Assembly: GCA_035450685.1 (NCBI GenBank)
Contig: DAOTNF010000001.1
Coordinates: 62,001 to 126,000, forward strand
DNA from: Syntrophosphaera sp035450685
GTDB lineage: Bacteria > Cloacimonadota > Cloacimonadia > Cloacimonadales > Cloacimonadaceae
Direction: 5' to 3'
DNA length: 64,000 nucleotides
How positions within the stretch are numbered: the stretch's first letter is position 1; each line of letters starts with the position of its first letter. A program made the position numbers and the translations under genes. The notes beneath the pieces were generated by a model. That model had not been told where the DNA came from and searched no databases. It was given only the letters and a program-made list of their open reading frames with translations. Below are positions 18,620 to 26,602 of this stretch, one piece after another.

Positions 18620-19843
18620 TCAGGCGGCGCCCAGGGAAGCCAGTTTCCTCTTGATCTCCGCGATCTGTTCTTGGAAAGCCGCCATTTGCGCGGAATCGAG
18701 CTGCTCGGTGCCCACCATCTTCAGTTTGTTGGGGTTGATATATTTGCTTCCCTGCACAAGTCCGAAATGGAGGTGCGCGCCGGTGCTTTTGCCTGTGCTG
18801 CCCACCCTGCCGATCACCTGGCCTTTGCGGACGCTTTGCCCCGCTCTAACGCTCATGGAGCTGAGGTGGGCATATTGGGTGACCAGGCCGTTGTTGTGCC
18901 GGATGCGGATTTCATTGCCCCAGCTGCCTGAATACCTGGCGCTCACCACTTTGCCATTGGCCACAGAATAGACCGGCGTTCCGTATCTGGCGCGGTAATC
19001 CACTCCCTGGTGCATTCTCCAGGATCTGTAGATGGGGTCGATCCGCCTGCCAAAGGCTGAAACTACGTGGATGGATGCCAGCGGATAGCCAACGCCAGCC
19101 GTGTTCAGGCTTTTGCCATCGGAAGAGTAAAGCCCGGAGGCTACCGATTTCTCATCCTGAACTTCAAAGCGGAACAACTCGTGTTTACCTGCCGCGGCGC
19201 CGTCATAGCAGACGTAGCGGATGACTCCGCCCCCCAGTTTCTTGCCATTGAAAAAGCGTTCCCGGATCAGGACGCAAAAGCTGTCGCCGTCCTTGGCGTT
19301 CCGGGCGAAATTGACCTTGGTCTCCAATCCGTTGTTGATGGCCTGTTTCTCGCATGGAGAAAAGCCCGCGGCCAACAGCGAAGAGTCCAGCGTTCCGCTG
19401 AGCTGGCCTTGCACCAGGCGTTCCGCAACCTGCACCGGAAGCTGTTCCAGGCTGTAATTCAGACTGTCTCCGGAAGGCACAAAGACGTGCCGGGTGGGAG
19501 GTTCATGAAAGTAAACCGCTTTGCAGATGGATTTGCTTTGAGGATCCAGCTTCAGCAGGAGGCTGTCTCCGGGCTGGATCGTGGTGACATCCACATAGTT
19601 GCCGAAGTTAAAGGCAAAGAGGGCGATCTCTCCCAGAGGAACGGAATTGGCTTCCAGAACGGAAAAGATGCTGCCCCCCTCCGGGATGGCGATCCTGATC
19701 CAATCGGACGCGGGAGGTGGGCTTGCGGGCTGCTGTTGAGTGGTGGCTCCACTTTTAGACCTTCCCATCAAGCCAAGCAGCATAAAGCTTACCAGGCAAA
19801 GCAAAACCAGGCTCAGCAGCAGATGTCTGCCCCGGCTACGCAT
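18620..19843 (-). CDS. M23 peptidoglycan endopeptidase, membrane anchored
   Basis: 407 residues. An N-terminal hydrophobic segment (about residues 8-26) anchors it or acts as a signal. A middle region (about 50-110) with PEGGSIFSVLEANSVP resembles OapA/LysM-like cell-wall binding parts found in MepM-type enzymes. The Zn peptidase domain shows HQGVDYRARYGTPV (first His and Asp) and HLHFGLV (HxH), with YAHLSSM between them, so catalytic ligands look intact. A short charged helix ends the protein. It would cut peptide cross-bridges during growth. It overlaps the cation exporter gene by 8 bases. Confidence 0.9.
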   Translation of the reverse strand: MRSRGRHLLLSLVLLCLVSFMLLGLMGRSKSGATTQQQPASPPPASDWIRIAIPEGGSIFSVLEANSVPLGEIALFAFNFGNYVDVTTIQPGDSLLLKLDPQSKSICKAVYFHEPPTRHVFVPSGDSLNYSLEQLPVQVAERLVQGQLSGTLDSSLLAAGFSPCEKQAINNGLETKVNFARNAKDGDSFCVLIRERFFNGKKLGGGVIRYVCYDGAAAGKHELFRFEVQDEKSVASGLYSSDGKSLNTAGVGYPLASIHVVSAFGRRIDPIYRSWRMHQGVDYRARYGTPVYSVANGKVVSARYSGSWGNEIRIRHNNGLVTQYAHLSSMSVRAGQSVRKGQVIGRVGSTGKSTGAHLHFGLVQGSKYINPNKLKMVGTEQLDSAQMAAFQEQIAEIKRKLASLGAA

Positions 19844-20732
19844 GCGTTTTGTCCTCTGGATGAAAGTGGATCATCACCCTGCTCAGGCTGTCCCGGTAAT
19901 GGTCTTTCAGCTTTTCCTCCAAAGCGTGGGCAATGGAGTTGCCTTCATCGACGCTGATCCTGCCATCCACGCAGATCGTGATCTCGATGGAGAAATAGGG
20001 GCCAAAGCGATGTGAACCAAGCTGTTCGATGCACTTTACGCCAGGCACGGTGGCGGCGATCTCCCTGACCTTGTCGGCAAAAGCCTGGTCGGGAACCCTG
20101 TCCATAAGTTCGGCAGATGATTCCAGAATGATTGAGACGCCAGTCCGGACGATGAAGAGGGCAACCACAGCCCCGGCGGCGGGATCCATCCAGATGAATC
20201 CAAGCCTGGCCATCACCACACCCACGATCACGGCCAGGGCGGCCATGATGTCGTTGAAATGGTCATCCGCCAGGGCGCGCAGGGTGGGGTTGTTGGTTTT
20301 ACGGTAGTTGCGTTTGCTGAACAGAAAGAGGAAAACCTTGATAATCAGGGTGACCGCCGCGATTAGAACAACAATCATGGGTGCTGTGCGGGCCTGACTG
20401 AAACCAGTGGCGAGGTCGTAAATCTTGTTGATGGATTCAAAGAAAATGGCGATACCGGTGGTGAGGATGAAAGCTCCCACCACGATGGCGGAAATGCTTT
20501 CCAACTGGCGGTGGCCGTAGGGATGCTCGGAATCGGCAGGTTTTTTCGCCTGGCGCATGAAGATTTTCACGGCGATGTAGTAGATTACGTCCGACACCGA
20601 GTTTATACCATCGGCAAGCAGGGCTTGGGAGTGCCCCAGGATGCCGATTACGGTCTTGGCGATGGAAAGCATGATGTTGACGACCATGCCCAAGTTGATG
20701 GTTTGGGAAGTGATGTGGTCTCTGTCTCTCAT
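19836..20732 (-). CDS. Cation diffusion facilitator (CDF) metal exporter
   Basis: 298 residues with about six membrane segments in the first ~205 residues and a cytoplasmic C-terminal domain. The metal-site residues of CDF proteins are seen in LADGINSVSD (helix 2; here the second Asp follows as VSDV) and in ALADDHFNDIMA (helix 5, HxxxD), and SEHPYGHRQLE matches the conserved loop after helix 3. It probably exports Zn2+, Mn2+ or Fe2+ in exchange for protons. Its start overlaps the stop of the KamB-like gene (ATGA), so it is coupled to the lysine genes, although a functional link is not obvious. Confidence 0.92.
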   Translation of the reverse strand: MRDRDHITSQTINLGMVVNIMLSIAKTVIGILGHSQALLADGINSVSDVIYYIAVKIFMRQAKKPADSEHPYGHRQLESISAIVVGAFILTTGIAIFFESINKIYDLATGFSQARTAPMIVVLIAAVTLIIKVFLFLFSKRNYRKTNNPTLRALADDHFNDIMAALAVIVGVVMARLGFIWMDPAAGAVVALFIVRTGVSIILESSAELMDRVPDQAFADKVREIAATVPGVKCIEQLGSHRFGPYFSIEITICVDGRISVDEGNSIAHALEEKLKDHYRDSLSRVMIHFHPEDKTHA

Positions 20733-21748
20733 ATAGCCAGTTCCCTGATATCTGTCAGAGTTAGGTGGGGAAATTCCCGGCGCAGCTTTGCGCGCAAGTC
20801 GTCCGCTTCACCCTCAGGTACTCCCACGGCGCGGGTGTTGAGGGCGAAAGACCTGATCTTGAAACCTGTCAAAACTTCGGGAGCCATATTCCGCAGGAAT
20901 AGCTCCAGCTTGGGCAGGCTCAGCTTGAGGCAGTCGGGATGTCTCACAACAGGCAGGGGCCCGCCCGGAACAAACAAGACCCTGGCCCTGGCGAGGATGG
21001 AATCGGTGATCGCGCCGGGGAAATACAGCGCTTCCGGTTTGCTTTCCGCCAGGCCGCGCAGATCGGCGTCGCTGCCCAAGAGGGAAACCAAGCCGGTGGA
21101 ATGCCATACTCCCCGCTGGCAGGCCATCACCTCTTCCGTTTCCAGCAATTTGCCGTGAAGCTCAGGATCGGCGGTGAGGGGCGAGAGGGGTATCTGGTTG
21201 AGCAGCAGTAGCCTTTTCAGTTCATCCGCGATGGCGGCGGGGCTGCCGAAGCTTGCTCCGATCAGTGCCACCACGGCGTCCACCGCTTCCGACAGGGCTA
21301 TGGACTTGCGGTCCAGGGAACCGTCGATCAGCACCCTGGCTGCGCCATGCGCCAGAATCTTGCCCAGCAGCCTGGTCTGTCCGGCAACCGAAGCTGGCCC
21401 GGTGATCTCAGTCTCCACCGGCAGGATGGTTCGGGACAGCCATAACTGGCGTTGGGGCGAAGCAGAGCCAAGCTTTTCCAGAACTTCCACGGCGCTGCCG
21501 TGCCTGTCCAGGCTTGCCGTGTCGCAGCAGAAAAGCGTGCCGGGATTCAGCCTGACCCGGGGTTTGGGGGTTTTGAACACTGTATCGGTTTCTTCTCCGT
21601 CAATCCCGGTGCTGAACACGCCGAAGCTGAGTTCGGCATGTTCCCTCAGGAGATGGTTCAGAAGGGTGGTCTTGCCGGAGTTTTTGCTGATGCCCACGAT
21701 CGCAATGCTGCGGACATCATCTTCCAAAATCCAGTCAAAAGGCTGCAC
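20729..21748 (-). CDS. KamB-like P-loop protein of the lysine pathway
   Basis: 339 residues from a GTG start preceded by GGAG. Near the N-terminus (residues 15-30) is a P-loop variant, IVGISKNSGKTTLLNHLL, with one extra residue relative to GxxxxGKT, as seen in MobB-like proteins. A Walker B-like region is VLIDGSLDRKSIALSEAVD. Known lysine-fermentation clusters run kdd-kamA-kamB-kamC-kamD-kamE, where KamB and KamC are thought to reactivate lysine 5,6-aminomutase. The position 32 bases after kamA makes KamB the best candidate, though sequence alone does not prove it. Here it is followed by a cation exporter rather than kamC. Confidence 0.62.
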   Translation of the reverse strand: MQPFDWILEDDVRSIAIVGISKNSGKTTLLNHLLREHAELSFGVFSTGIDGEETDTVFKTPKPRVRLNPGTLFCCDTASLDRHGSAVEVLEKLGSASPQRQLWLSRTILPVETEITGPASVAGQTRLLGKILAHGAARVLIDGSLDRKSIALSEAVDAVVALIGASFGSPAAIADELKRLLLLNQIPLSPLTADPELHGKLLETEEVMACQRGVWHSTGLVSLLGSDADLRGLAESKPEALYFPGAITDSILARARVLFVPGGPLPVVRHPDCLKLSLPKLELFLRNMAPEVLTGFKIRSFALNTRAVGVPEGEADDLRAKLRREFPHLTLTDIRELAI

Positions 21749-21780
21749 TGAACTCCAGTGAATATGAATATATTCTGCCG

Positions 21781-23028
21781 CTATTTTTTACGGCGTTGGT
21801 TCCTCTTGGTTTCGGCCGGGCCGATCGATACTCTCTTGCCGCGCAGCAGGGACATCACGCCTTCGCCGGACTTGCGTTCCTTGGGGCAGAGGGCTTTGTA
21901 TTGCTTGTCATCCAAAGGCTTGTGTTCCGGTTCCGTGTAGGCGGTGATAAAACCTTCGTAGTTGCGCAGAACAACCCTGCCGGGCATCTGGGAGATCAGG
22001 TAGTTAGGCATCACGGGAATCTTCCCGCCGCCTCCGGGAGCATCCACAACGTAGGTGGGAACGCAAAGGCCGGAGGTGTGGCCGCGCAGGGATTCGATGA
22101 TCTCGATTCCCTTGGAGATTGGGGTGCGGAAATGGGAGATTCCTTCCGAGAGGTCGCATTGATAGATGTAATATGGGCGCACGCGGTTGCGGACCAGGCG
22201 ATGGACAAGTTCCTTCATCACGTCCACATTGTCGTTGATGCCTTTGAGCAAGACCGATTGGTTGCCCAGCACCACGCCCGCGTCAGCCAGCCTGGCAAGG
22301 GCGGCTGTGGAGTCCGGGGTGAGTTCGTTGGGATGGTTGAAGTGGGTGTTCAGCCACAGGAATTTATACTTTTTGAGCACCGCGAGCAGGCTGTCCGTGA
22401 TGCGTTGGGGCAGCACAACGGGCAGGCGGCTGCCGATGCGCACGATGTCCAGATGCTTGATCCTGGCAAGCTTTCCCAATACCTCATCCAGGCGTTCGTC
22501 GCCCAGTGTGAGGGGGTCTCCGCCACTCAGGATGACGTCTCTGATCTCTTTGTGGCTGGCGATGTATTCCAGCGCTTTTTCCACGTTCTCGCGGGGCATG
22601 GGGGCGTCGTGCTCGCCGGCTTTACGGCGGCGGGTGCAATGCCTGCAATACATGCCGCACTGGTCGGTGAGCAGCAATAAGACCCGGTCGGGATAGCGAT
22701 GGGTCATGCCGGGAACCGGAGCGTCTGCATCCTCACTCAGGGGGTCAGCCATGTCGGAGGGGTCTTTTCTGCTTTCGGCGATGCGGGGGATGCACTGCAT
22801 ACGCACGGGATCGTTTGGATTCTTGTGATCGATCAGGGAAAGGTAGTAAGGGGTGATCGCCATGCGGAAGGAAAAGCTTTTGGACTTTGCAACCGCTTCT
22901 TCCTCGGGTTGCAGCTCGATGTATTTCCTGAGGGTCTTAAAGTCTGTGATGCGGTTTTTGAGTTGCCAGTGCCAGTCATTCCATTCCTTGGCAGTGGCGG
23001 TTGAACGGATTTTGGTTATCTCAGCCAT
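21781..23028 (-). CDS. kamA: L-lysine 2,3-aminomutase
   Basis: 415 residues, matching clostridial KamA. A radical S-adenosylmethionine and PLP enzyme that converts L-lysine to L-beta-lysine, the first step of lysine fermentation. The iron-sulfur cluster cysteines are Cys124, Cys128 and Cys131 in CGMYCRHC, followed by TRRRK. DVILSGGDPLTL is the conserved cofactor-binding strand, and the PLP lysine lies in DAPGGGGKIPV near residue 335. The start ATG follows AAGGAGG. Ten bases separate it from kdd upstream. Confidence 0.95.
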   Translation of the reverse strand: MAEITKIRSTATAKEWNDWHWQLKNRITDFKTLRKYIELQPEEEAVAKSKSFSFRMAITPYYLSLIDHKNPNDPVRMQCIPRIAESRKDPSDMADPLSEDADAPVPGMTHRYPDRVLLLLTDQCGMYCRHCTRRRKAGEHDAPMPRENVEKALEYIASHKEIRDVILSGGDPLTLGDERLDEVLGKLARIKHLDIVRIGSRLPVVLPQRITDSLLAVLKKYKFLWLNTHFNHPNELTPDSTAALARLADAGVVLGNQSVLLKGINDNVDVMKELVHRLVRNRVRPYYIYQCDLSEGISHFRTPISKGIEIIESLRGHTSGLCVPTYVVDAPGGGGKIPVMPNYLISQMPGRVVLRNYEGFITAYTEPEHKPLDDKQYKALCPKERKSGEGVMSLLRGKRVSIGPAETKRNQRRKK

Positions 23029-23038
23029 GTTATCCTCC

Positions 23039-24100
23039 TTAACGGTCGGTGTAGCGTTCCTGAAACAGCTTCATCAGGACAGGGTTGCGGCGCAGCAGGT
23101 CGAGAGAGATTGCCGCGTGGCTGCGGGCATAGCCATTGCCAAGGATCATATCCACATCGGCGCCGATGCCTTCGGCACCCAAGGCTGCCTTGGTGAATGA
23201 CGTGGCCATGGAAAAGAAATAGACTATCCCTCGGTCTTTGCAGGCCATGATGGAAGGCAGTTCGGTGTCTTCGACGTTGACCACATTGATCACCACGTCT
23301 GCCATTTTGCCGTTGGTGAGGCGGGAAACCTCTCTTTGAATTGCCAAAGCGTCTGTGGCGCTGGCGATGATGACTTCATGGCAGCCGGTCTGCTTGCAGG
23401 TGGGGATGTAGTTCTCGTTGCGAACCACTCCAATCACCTTGCCCGATACGCCCACTCTTTCACGGGCGACGGCGTTGCAGAGGATTCCGCTTTTGCCGTT
23501 GGCGCCGATGATGACAACTGTGTCCCCCGGCCTGGCGAGGCGTTCCACCTGAGCGGGAGCGCCGGCCACATCCAGCACGGAAAGGGCAAGGTTTATATCC
23601 ATGTCGTCCGGAAGCTTGGCATAGATGCCGCTGCTGAAAAGGATGGCCTGGCCTTCGATCTCCACCTGGTCTTTATCCAGAAGGACTCTTTTGACCTTGT
23701 TGATCTTGAGGGGGGTGAGGGAGAGGGAAACCAGGCTGGCTATGGTGTCGCCGACCTTGACCTGGTCTTTCATCTCAAAGTTAGGCCCCAGGGCGGCCAC
23801 TTTGCCGATGAGCATTCCGCCGGAGCCGGTGTCCTCATTCTTATGTTTTCCGGTGCGGTTGGTAAGTTCGATCGCGTGTTCCGCGAAGGCTTTTTCCAAG
23901 TCTTTGTGCCCTTGGGCGATTAGCTTGTTTTTGATCTGGTGGAACGAGGCGGAATCAACATTCAGCCTGATCACGTCGATCAGCATTTCATTGTCCCAGA
24001 TCTCGCTCATGTCATTGTTCAAAACTCTCGCGGGTTGGGGCAAAACCCCGCTTGGTTCGATCACGCGGTGGGTTCCATAACGGCATCCGCCTGTTTTCAT
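23039..24100 (-). CDS. kdd: L-erythro-3,5-diaminohexanoate dehydrogenase
   Basis: 353 residues from the ATG at 24100, which follows GGAGG at the right distance; an upstream in-frame TTG overlaps that site. N-terminal MKTGGCRYGTHRVIEP and the Rossmann region VVIIGANGKSGILCNAVARE (about residues 185-205) fit Kdd, which oxidises 3,5-diaminohexanoate with NAD+ in lysine fermentation. The next-gene position before kamA is the same as in Fusobacterium-type clusters. The partner enzymes lysine 5,6-aminomutase (kamDE), kce and kal are not in the window. Confidence 0.92.
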   Translation of the reverse strand: MKTGGCRYGTHRVIEPSGVLPQPARVLNNDMSEIWDNEMLIDVIRLNVDSASFHQIKNKLIAQGHKDLEKAFAEHAIELTNRTGKHKNEDTGSGGMLIGKVAALGPNFEMKDQVKVGDTIASLVSLSLTPLKINKVKRVLLDKDQVEIEGQAILFSSGIYAKLPDDMDINLALSVLDVAGAPAQVERLARPGDTVVIIGANGKSGILCNAVARERVGVSGKVIGVVRNENYIPTCKQTGCHEVIIASATDALAIQREVSRLTNGKMADVVINVVNVEDTELPSIMACKDRGIVYFFSMATSFTKAALGAEGIGADVDMILGNGYARSHAAISLDLLRRNPVLMKLFQERYTDR

Positions 24101-24244
24101 CCGATCCTCCAAAGATATATATTATTAGTTTATAAGCAAATTAAGATAGTATTCAATGTTTTTGTTCAAGCCAATCCTGTCAAGCGCAAAGGACAATACC
24201 TGATCCGGGCTTGCCTTCACAGGCGCCAGTGTGACAAAGTGGAC

Positions 24245-24736
24245 TTATTCTTCTGCCGGTTCAGAGGGTGTTTGAGTTGTTTGAAACAGATATTCCTTTT
24301 CAGAATCGTGGTAGAAGACAGTGAGGTTGTTGGGCTTGGAATACCAGGCGGTCACTGTGCGGGTGGGTGTCAGTGTCCAGGTCACGCGGGCATTTTCCTT
24401 ATCCAGATGCACCGCTTCGCCATGCATCTCGTGCAGTTTGTCGAGCACATGATCATCCTGTTTTTTGCTGTTGTATTCGTTGTAGCGAACCAGCCAGCCA
24501 GCCACGGTTTCCTGTTCCGGATGCACGACCAGGACAATCGATTCCACCATCTTGTTGGTTGAAGAGTAGTACTTGACCAGGGTGTTTTCCACTTCTTTGG
24601 CGAAGAATCTCTGACTTGCCAGGAGTGAATCAGCCCTGTTCAGAGTATCGCCGAAAGACAGGCCAAACAGCCCGCTTTGAGCGGACAGGCCAGCAACCGC
24701 CAGCAGCAACAGGATCGTTATCGAGCTTATCTTCAT
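24245..24736 (-). CDS. Small secreted protein, unknown function
   Basis: 163 residues. A clear signal peptide (KISSITILLLLAVAGLSAQ, cleavage near residue 20) is followed by GLFGLSFGDTLNRADSLL, then a beta-rich central region and an acidic C-terminus (PSEPAEE). The GLSFGDTxxxADSLL opening resembles periplasmic proteins with an approximately repeated beta-alpha fold, but I do not recognise the family. It lies upstream of kdd on the same strand with a 144-base gap, so it may be independently transcribed. Confidence 0.7.
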   Translation of the reverse strand: MKISSITILLLLAVAGLSAQSGLFGLSFGDTLNRADSLLASQRFFAKEVENTLVKYYSSTNKMVESIVLVVHPEQETVAGWLVRYNEYNSKKQDDHVLDKLHEMHGEAVHLDKENARVTWTLTPTRTVTAWYSKPNNLTVFYHDSEKEYLFQTTQTPSEPAEE

Positions 24737-24917
24737 ATCATTTCCATCTGTTTGTTTTGCGCAAGCTTAAAAGCACTGGCCGGTGCGTCAACAAAAACCT
24801 TGTCCACCCTTTGCCAGGCTTCACAAACGATACCCTGCGAGAACCTGATGTCTGCTGAGTTTTTCAACGTCCCAGGAGCGCAGAACCAAAATGTAAAGCT
24901 GGTGTTACTATAAACCC

Positions 24918-24942
24918 TCACCAAAACTTCAGACGTCCAAGT
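24918..24942 (+). repeat. Outer direct repeat, left copy
   Basis: TCACCAAAACTTCAGACG continues to GTCCAAGT; 23 of 25 bases match the block at 26454-26478 in the same orientation. Together the two enclose a 1.5-kb AT-rich segment. Confidence 0.65.
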
Positions 24943-24983
24943 GCTTTCATAAACGGTGATAGAATATTTAGAAAAGGAAATTG

Positions 24984-25136
24984 TTAGTTTATCAGAATGA
25001 ATCGCTTCAAGCTCGCCTGTTTACCATTAGCACTTGCCTTGACGAGATATACGCCACTGGAAAGAATCGGGGATACCCAGAAAAAGCCCGTTCCATTGGA
25101 GACAACGCGCGACGGGCTGGAGCCTTGCTCCGTCGG
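24984..25136 (-). pseudogene. Remnant tail of a type-A sorting-domain protein
   Basis: Reading the minus strand from an in-frame stop (TAG, complement of 25137-25139) gives about 50 codons ending in SSGVYLVKASANGKQASL then KRFILIN and a stop at 24984. The SSGVYLVK...GKQASLKRF pattern is the last strand pair of the type-A C-terminal sorting domain, as in the intact protein ending at 4748. There is no start codon or upstream domain, so this is the broken end of a former secreted protein. The upstream part has been lost or replaced by the neighbouring AT-rich segment. Confidence 0.7.
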
Positions 25137-25280
25137 CTATGCCTCCTCCGCAGATCTTCAGCCTGTCGCAGCAAGGTAGATGCTCATGAAAAAGAACTTG
25201 ACTTGGATCTACAAGATGAAAACAATGCAGTCGGTCGCTTGGCCTTACACAGATTGTGAATAACGAGGGATATCAGATGC

Positions 25281-25326
25281 CCTTAACAAACCAGAGAAAC
25301 AATAAGTTGGAATTTACACCAACATT
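25281..25326 (+). repeat. Inner direct repeat, left copy
   Basis: Begins CCTTAACAAACC and ends AGTTGGAATTTACACCAACATT in two halves (AGTTGGAATTTACA, CCAACATT). Matches 26306-26351 at about 43 of 46 positions, same orientation. GTTGG and CCAAC around AATTTACA form a small hairpin. Confidence 0.8.
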
Positions 25327-25528
25327 GCACAACAAACGGAGAATTTCCTTCGATAAGTTGGTAAATGGTTTTCAAAAGATAGCTGAAAATACAGGTATAT
25401 ATGTTGTGCTGGCTGTGCTTACAAGGCCCAAAGTAAAAAAGGGTATACACACAAATCAAACTGCTCGAACTTCGAATTGATTTTGAAATAATATCTGGAA
25501 TACAAATCTATTATTGGAGAGATTTAAC

Positions 25529-26080
25529 ATGGTCAAAGAGATAAAAGGAAAAATGGTTACTCTACGGGACCTGACCGATACTGACTTGAATGATTATCGA
25601 AAATGGTTTACGAAAGGGCTCGAATGGACCAAATGGGATGCACCTTGGGAAGAAATGAGTGACACATTTGCTCAGGACTTTGTACGGAGGCTATCCACCA
25701 GACTATCAAAAGGACCACAAGAGATAAAAACACGTTTAGAAATAGAAGTGGATGGCACCCATATTGGTTGGGTTTCTTCTTACAACATTGAGAGAAAGCC
25801 GGACTTTCTGGCAGTTGGCATTTCCATCCCGGAGGATGAGTTCTGGGCTAAGGGAATTGGCAGGGAAGCATTGCAATTGTGGATTGGATACATATTTGAG
25901 AACCGTGGATTGGAGCATATTTACTGTGAAACGTGGTCAGGTAATGAAAGGATGGTGCGTTTGGCTCTTCGTATCGGTTTTGAAATCATTGAAAATGATA
26001 AGGTTTTGGAATATAACGGTGTGCAGTATAACAAACTCAAATTCAGGATTGGCAAGATACCTGTTCCTCAAAGCAACTAA
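25529..26080 (+). CDS. GNAT-family N-acetyltransferase
   Basis: 183 residues from the ATG that follows GGAGAG (the TTG further up overlaps that site). The pattern is RimJ/RimL-like: VTLRDLTDTDLNDYRKWF at the start, a central beta strand LAVGISIPEDEFWAKGIGREAL that carries the acetyl-CoA loop (KGIGREA), and ENRGLEHIYCETWSGNERMVRLALRIGFEII with the conserved Asn-Glu-Arg-Met region. It would move an acetyl group to an amine on a protein or small molecule; the target is unknown. It is noticeably more AT-rich than its neighbours and is enclosed by two nested pairs of direct repeats, which suggests acquisition. Confidence 0.88.
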   Translation: MVKEIKGKMVTLRDLTDTDLNDYRKWFTKGLEWTKWDAPWEEMSDTFAQDFVRRLSTRLSKGPQEIKTRLEIEVDGTHIGWVSSYNIERKPDFLAVGISIPEDEFWAKGIGREALQLWIGYIFENRGLEHIYCETWSGNERMVRLALRIGFEIIENDKVLEYNGVQYNKLKFRIGKIPVPQSN

Positions 26081-26305
26081 TGACCCGAAAAAGAAATAAT
26101 TGATTCTTCCATTGTTCAGTGCAATCTTCAAATCTGACCCTTGCAGATATCCTGTCAGAATTTGAAGTTTTCAGTGATCTAATTTGCGGTAATCCTGTCA
26201 AAAAGTACCTAAAGTGGTCTTGGAAAGGATGATTAAGGATGTCCTGCGATGCGACAGTTTGCAGTTTTAGCTGCACAATTTGCAGATTCCGTTGTCACTT
26301 TGCAT

Positions 26306-26351
26306 CCTTAACCAACCATAGAAACAATTAGTTGGAATTTACACCAACATT
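26306..26351 (+). repeat. Inner direct repeat, right copy
   Basis: CCTTAACCAACCATAGAAAC continues to AGTTGGAATTTACACCAACA and TT. Same orientation as 25281-25326 and nearly identical. The acetyltransferase gene lies between the two. Confidence 0.8.
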
Positions 26352-26453
26352 TGGGACTCTACAAAGCAGGGAAATGCCTGCTGATAGTGATAGGCAAACC
26401 TTTTCAGGGAGTATGTAAGTATTAATCTTCACTAAAAGCTTCAACTTCTTCAA

Positions 26454-26478
26454 TCACCAAAACTTCAAATGTCCAAGT
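26454..26478 (+). repeat. Outer direct repeat, right copy
   Basis: TCACCAAAACTTCAAATGTC continues to CAAGT, two mismatches from 24918-24942, same orientation. Confidence 0.65.
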
Positions 26479-26602
26479 CCAAAAGTGGGGGGGTGTGCGC
26501 GGCAACGGCCCGGACTGAAACAGCCTCTCCATAACCGGCAGCGAAAAAATCGTCTTGACAAGATTGCGCCTTATAAAAGGATTTGCCAATCAGGAGAAAG
26601 TG

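Larger units (their letters stand above)
26081..26602. other. AT-rich gene-free stretch with right-hand repeat copies
   Basis: No gene is visible between the acetyltransferase and etfA. It contains the right copies of the inner (26306-26351) and outer (26454-26478) direct repeats and some TTTGCAG/CTGCA motifs around 26260-26290. A TTGACA at 26554 might belong to the etfA promoter, but no -10 is well placed. Confidence 0.65.

Noticed and set aside
25281..26351. The 46-base direct repeats as integron attC sites around a gene cassette
   Set aside because: GTTGG/CCAAC and TTAAC look suggestive, but the repeats are too short, lack the paired RYYYAAC and GTTRRRY boxes, and no integrase is present.
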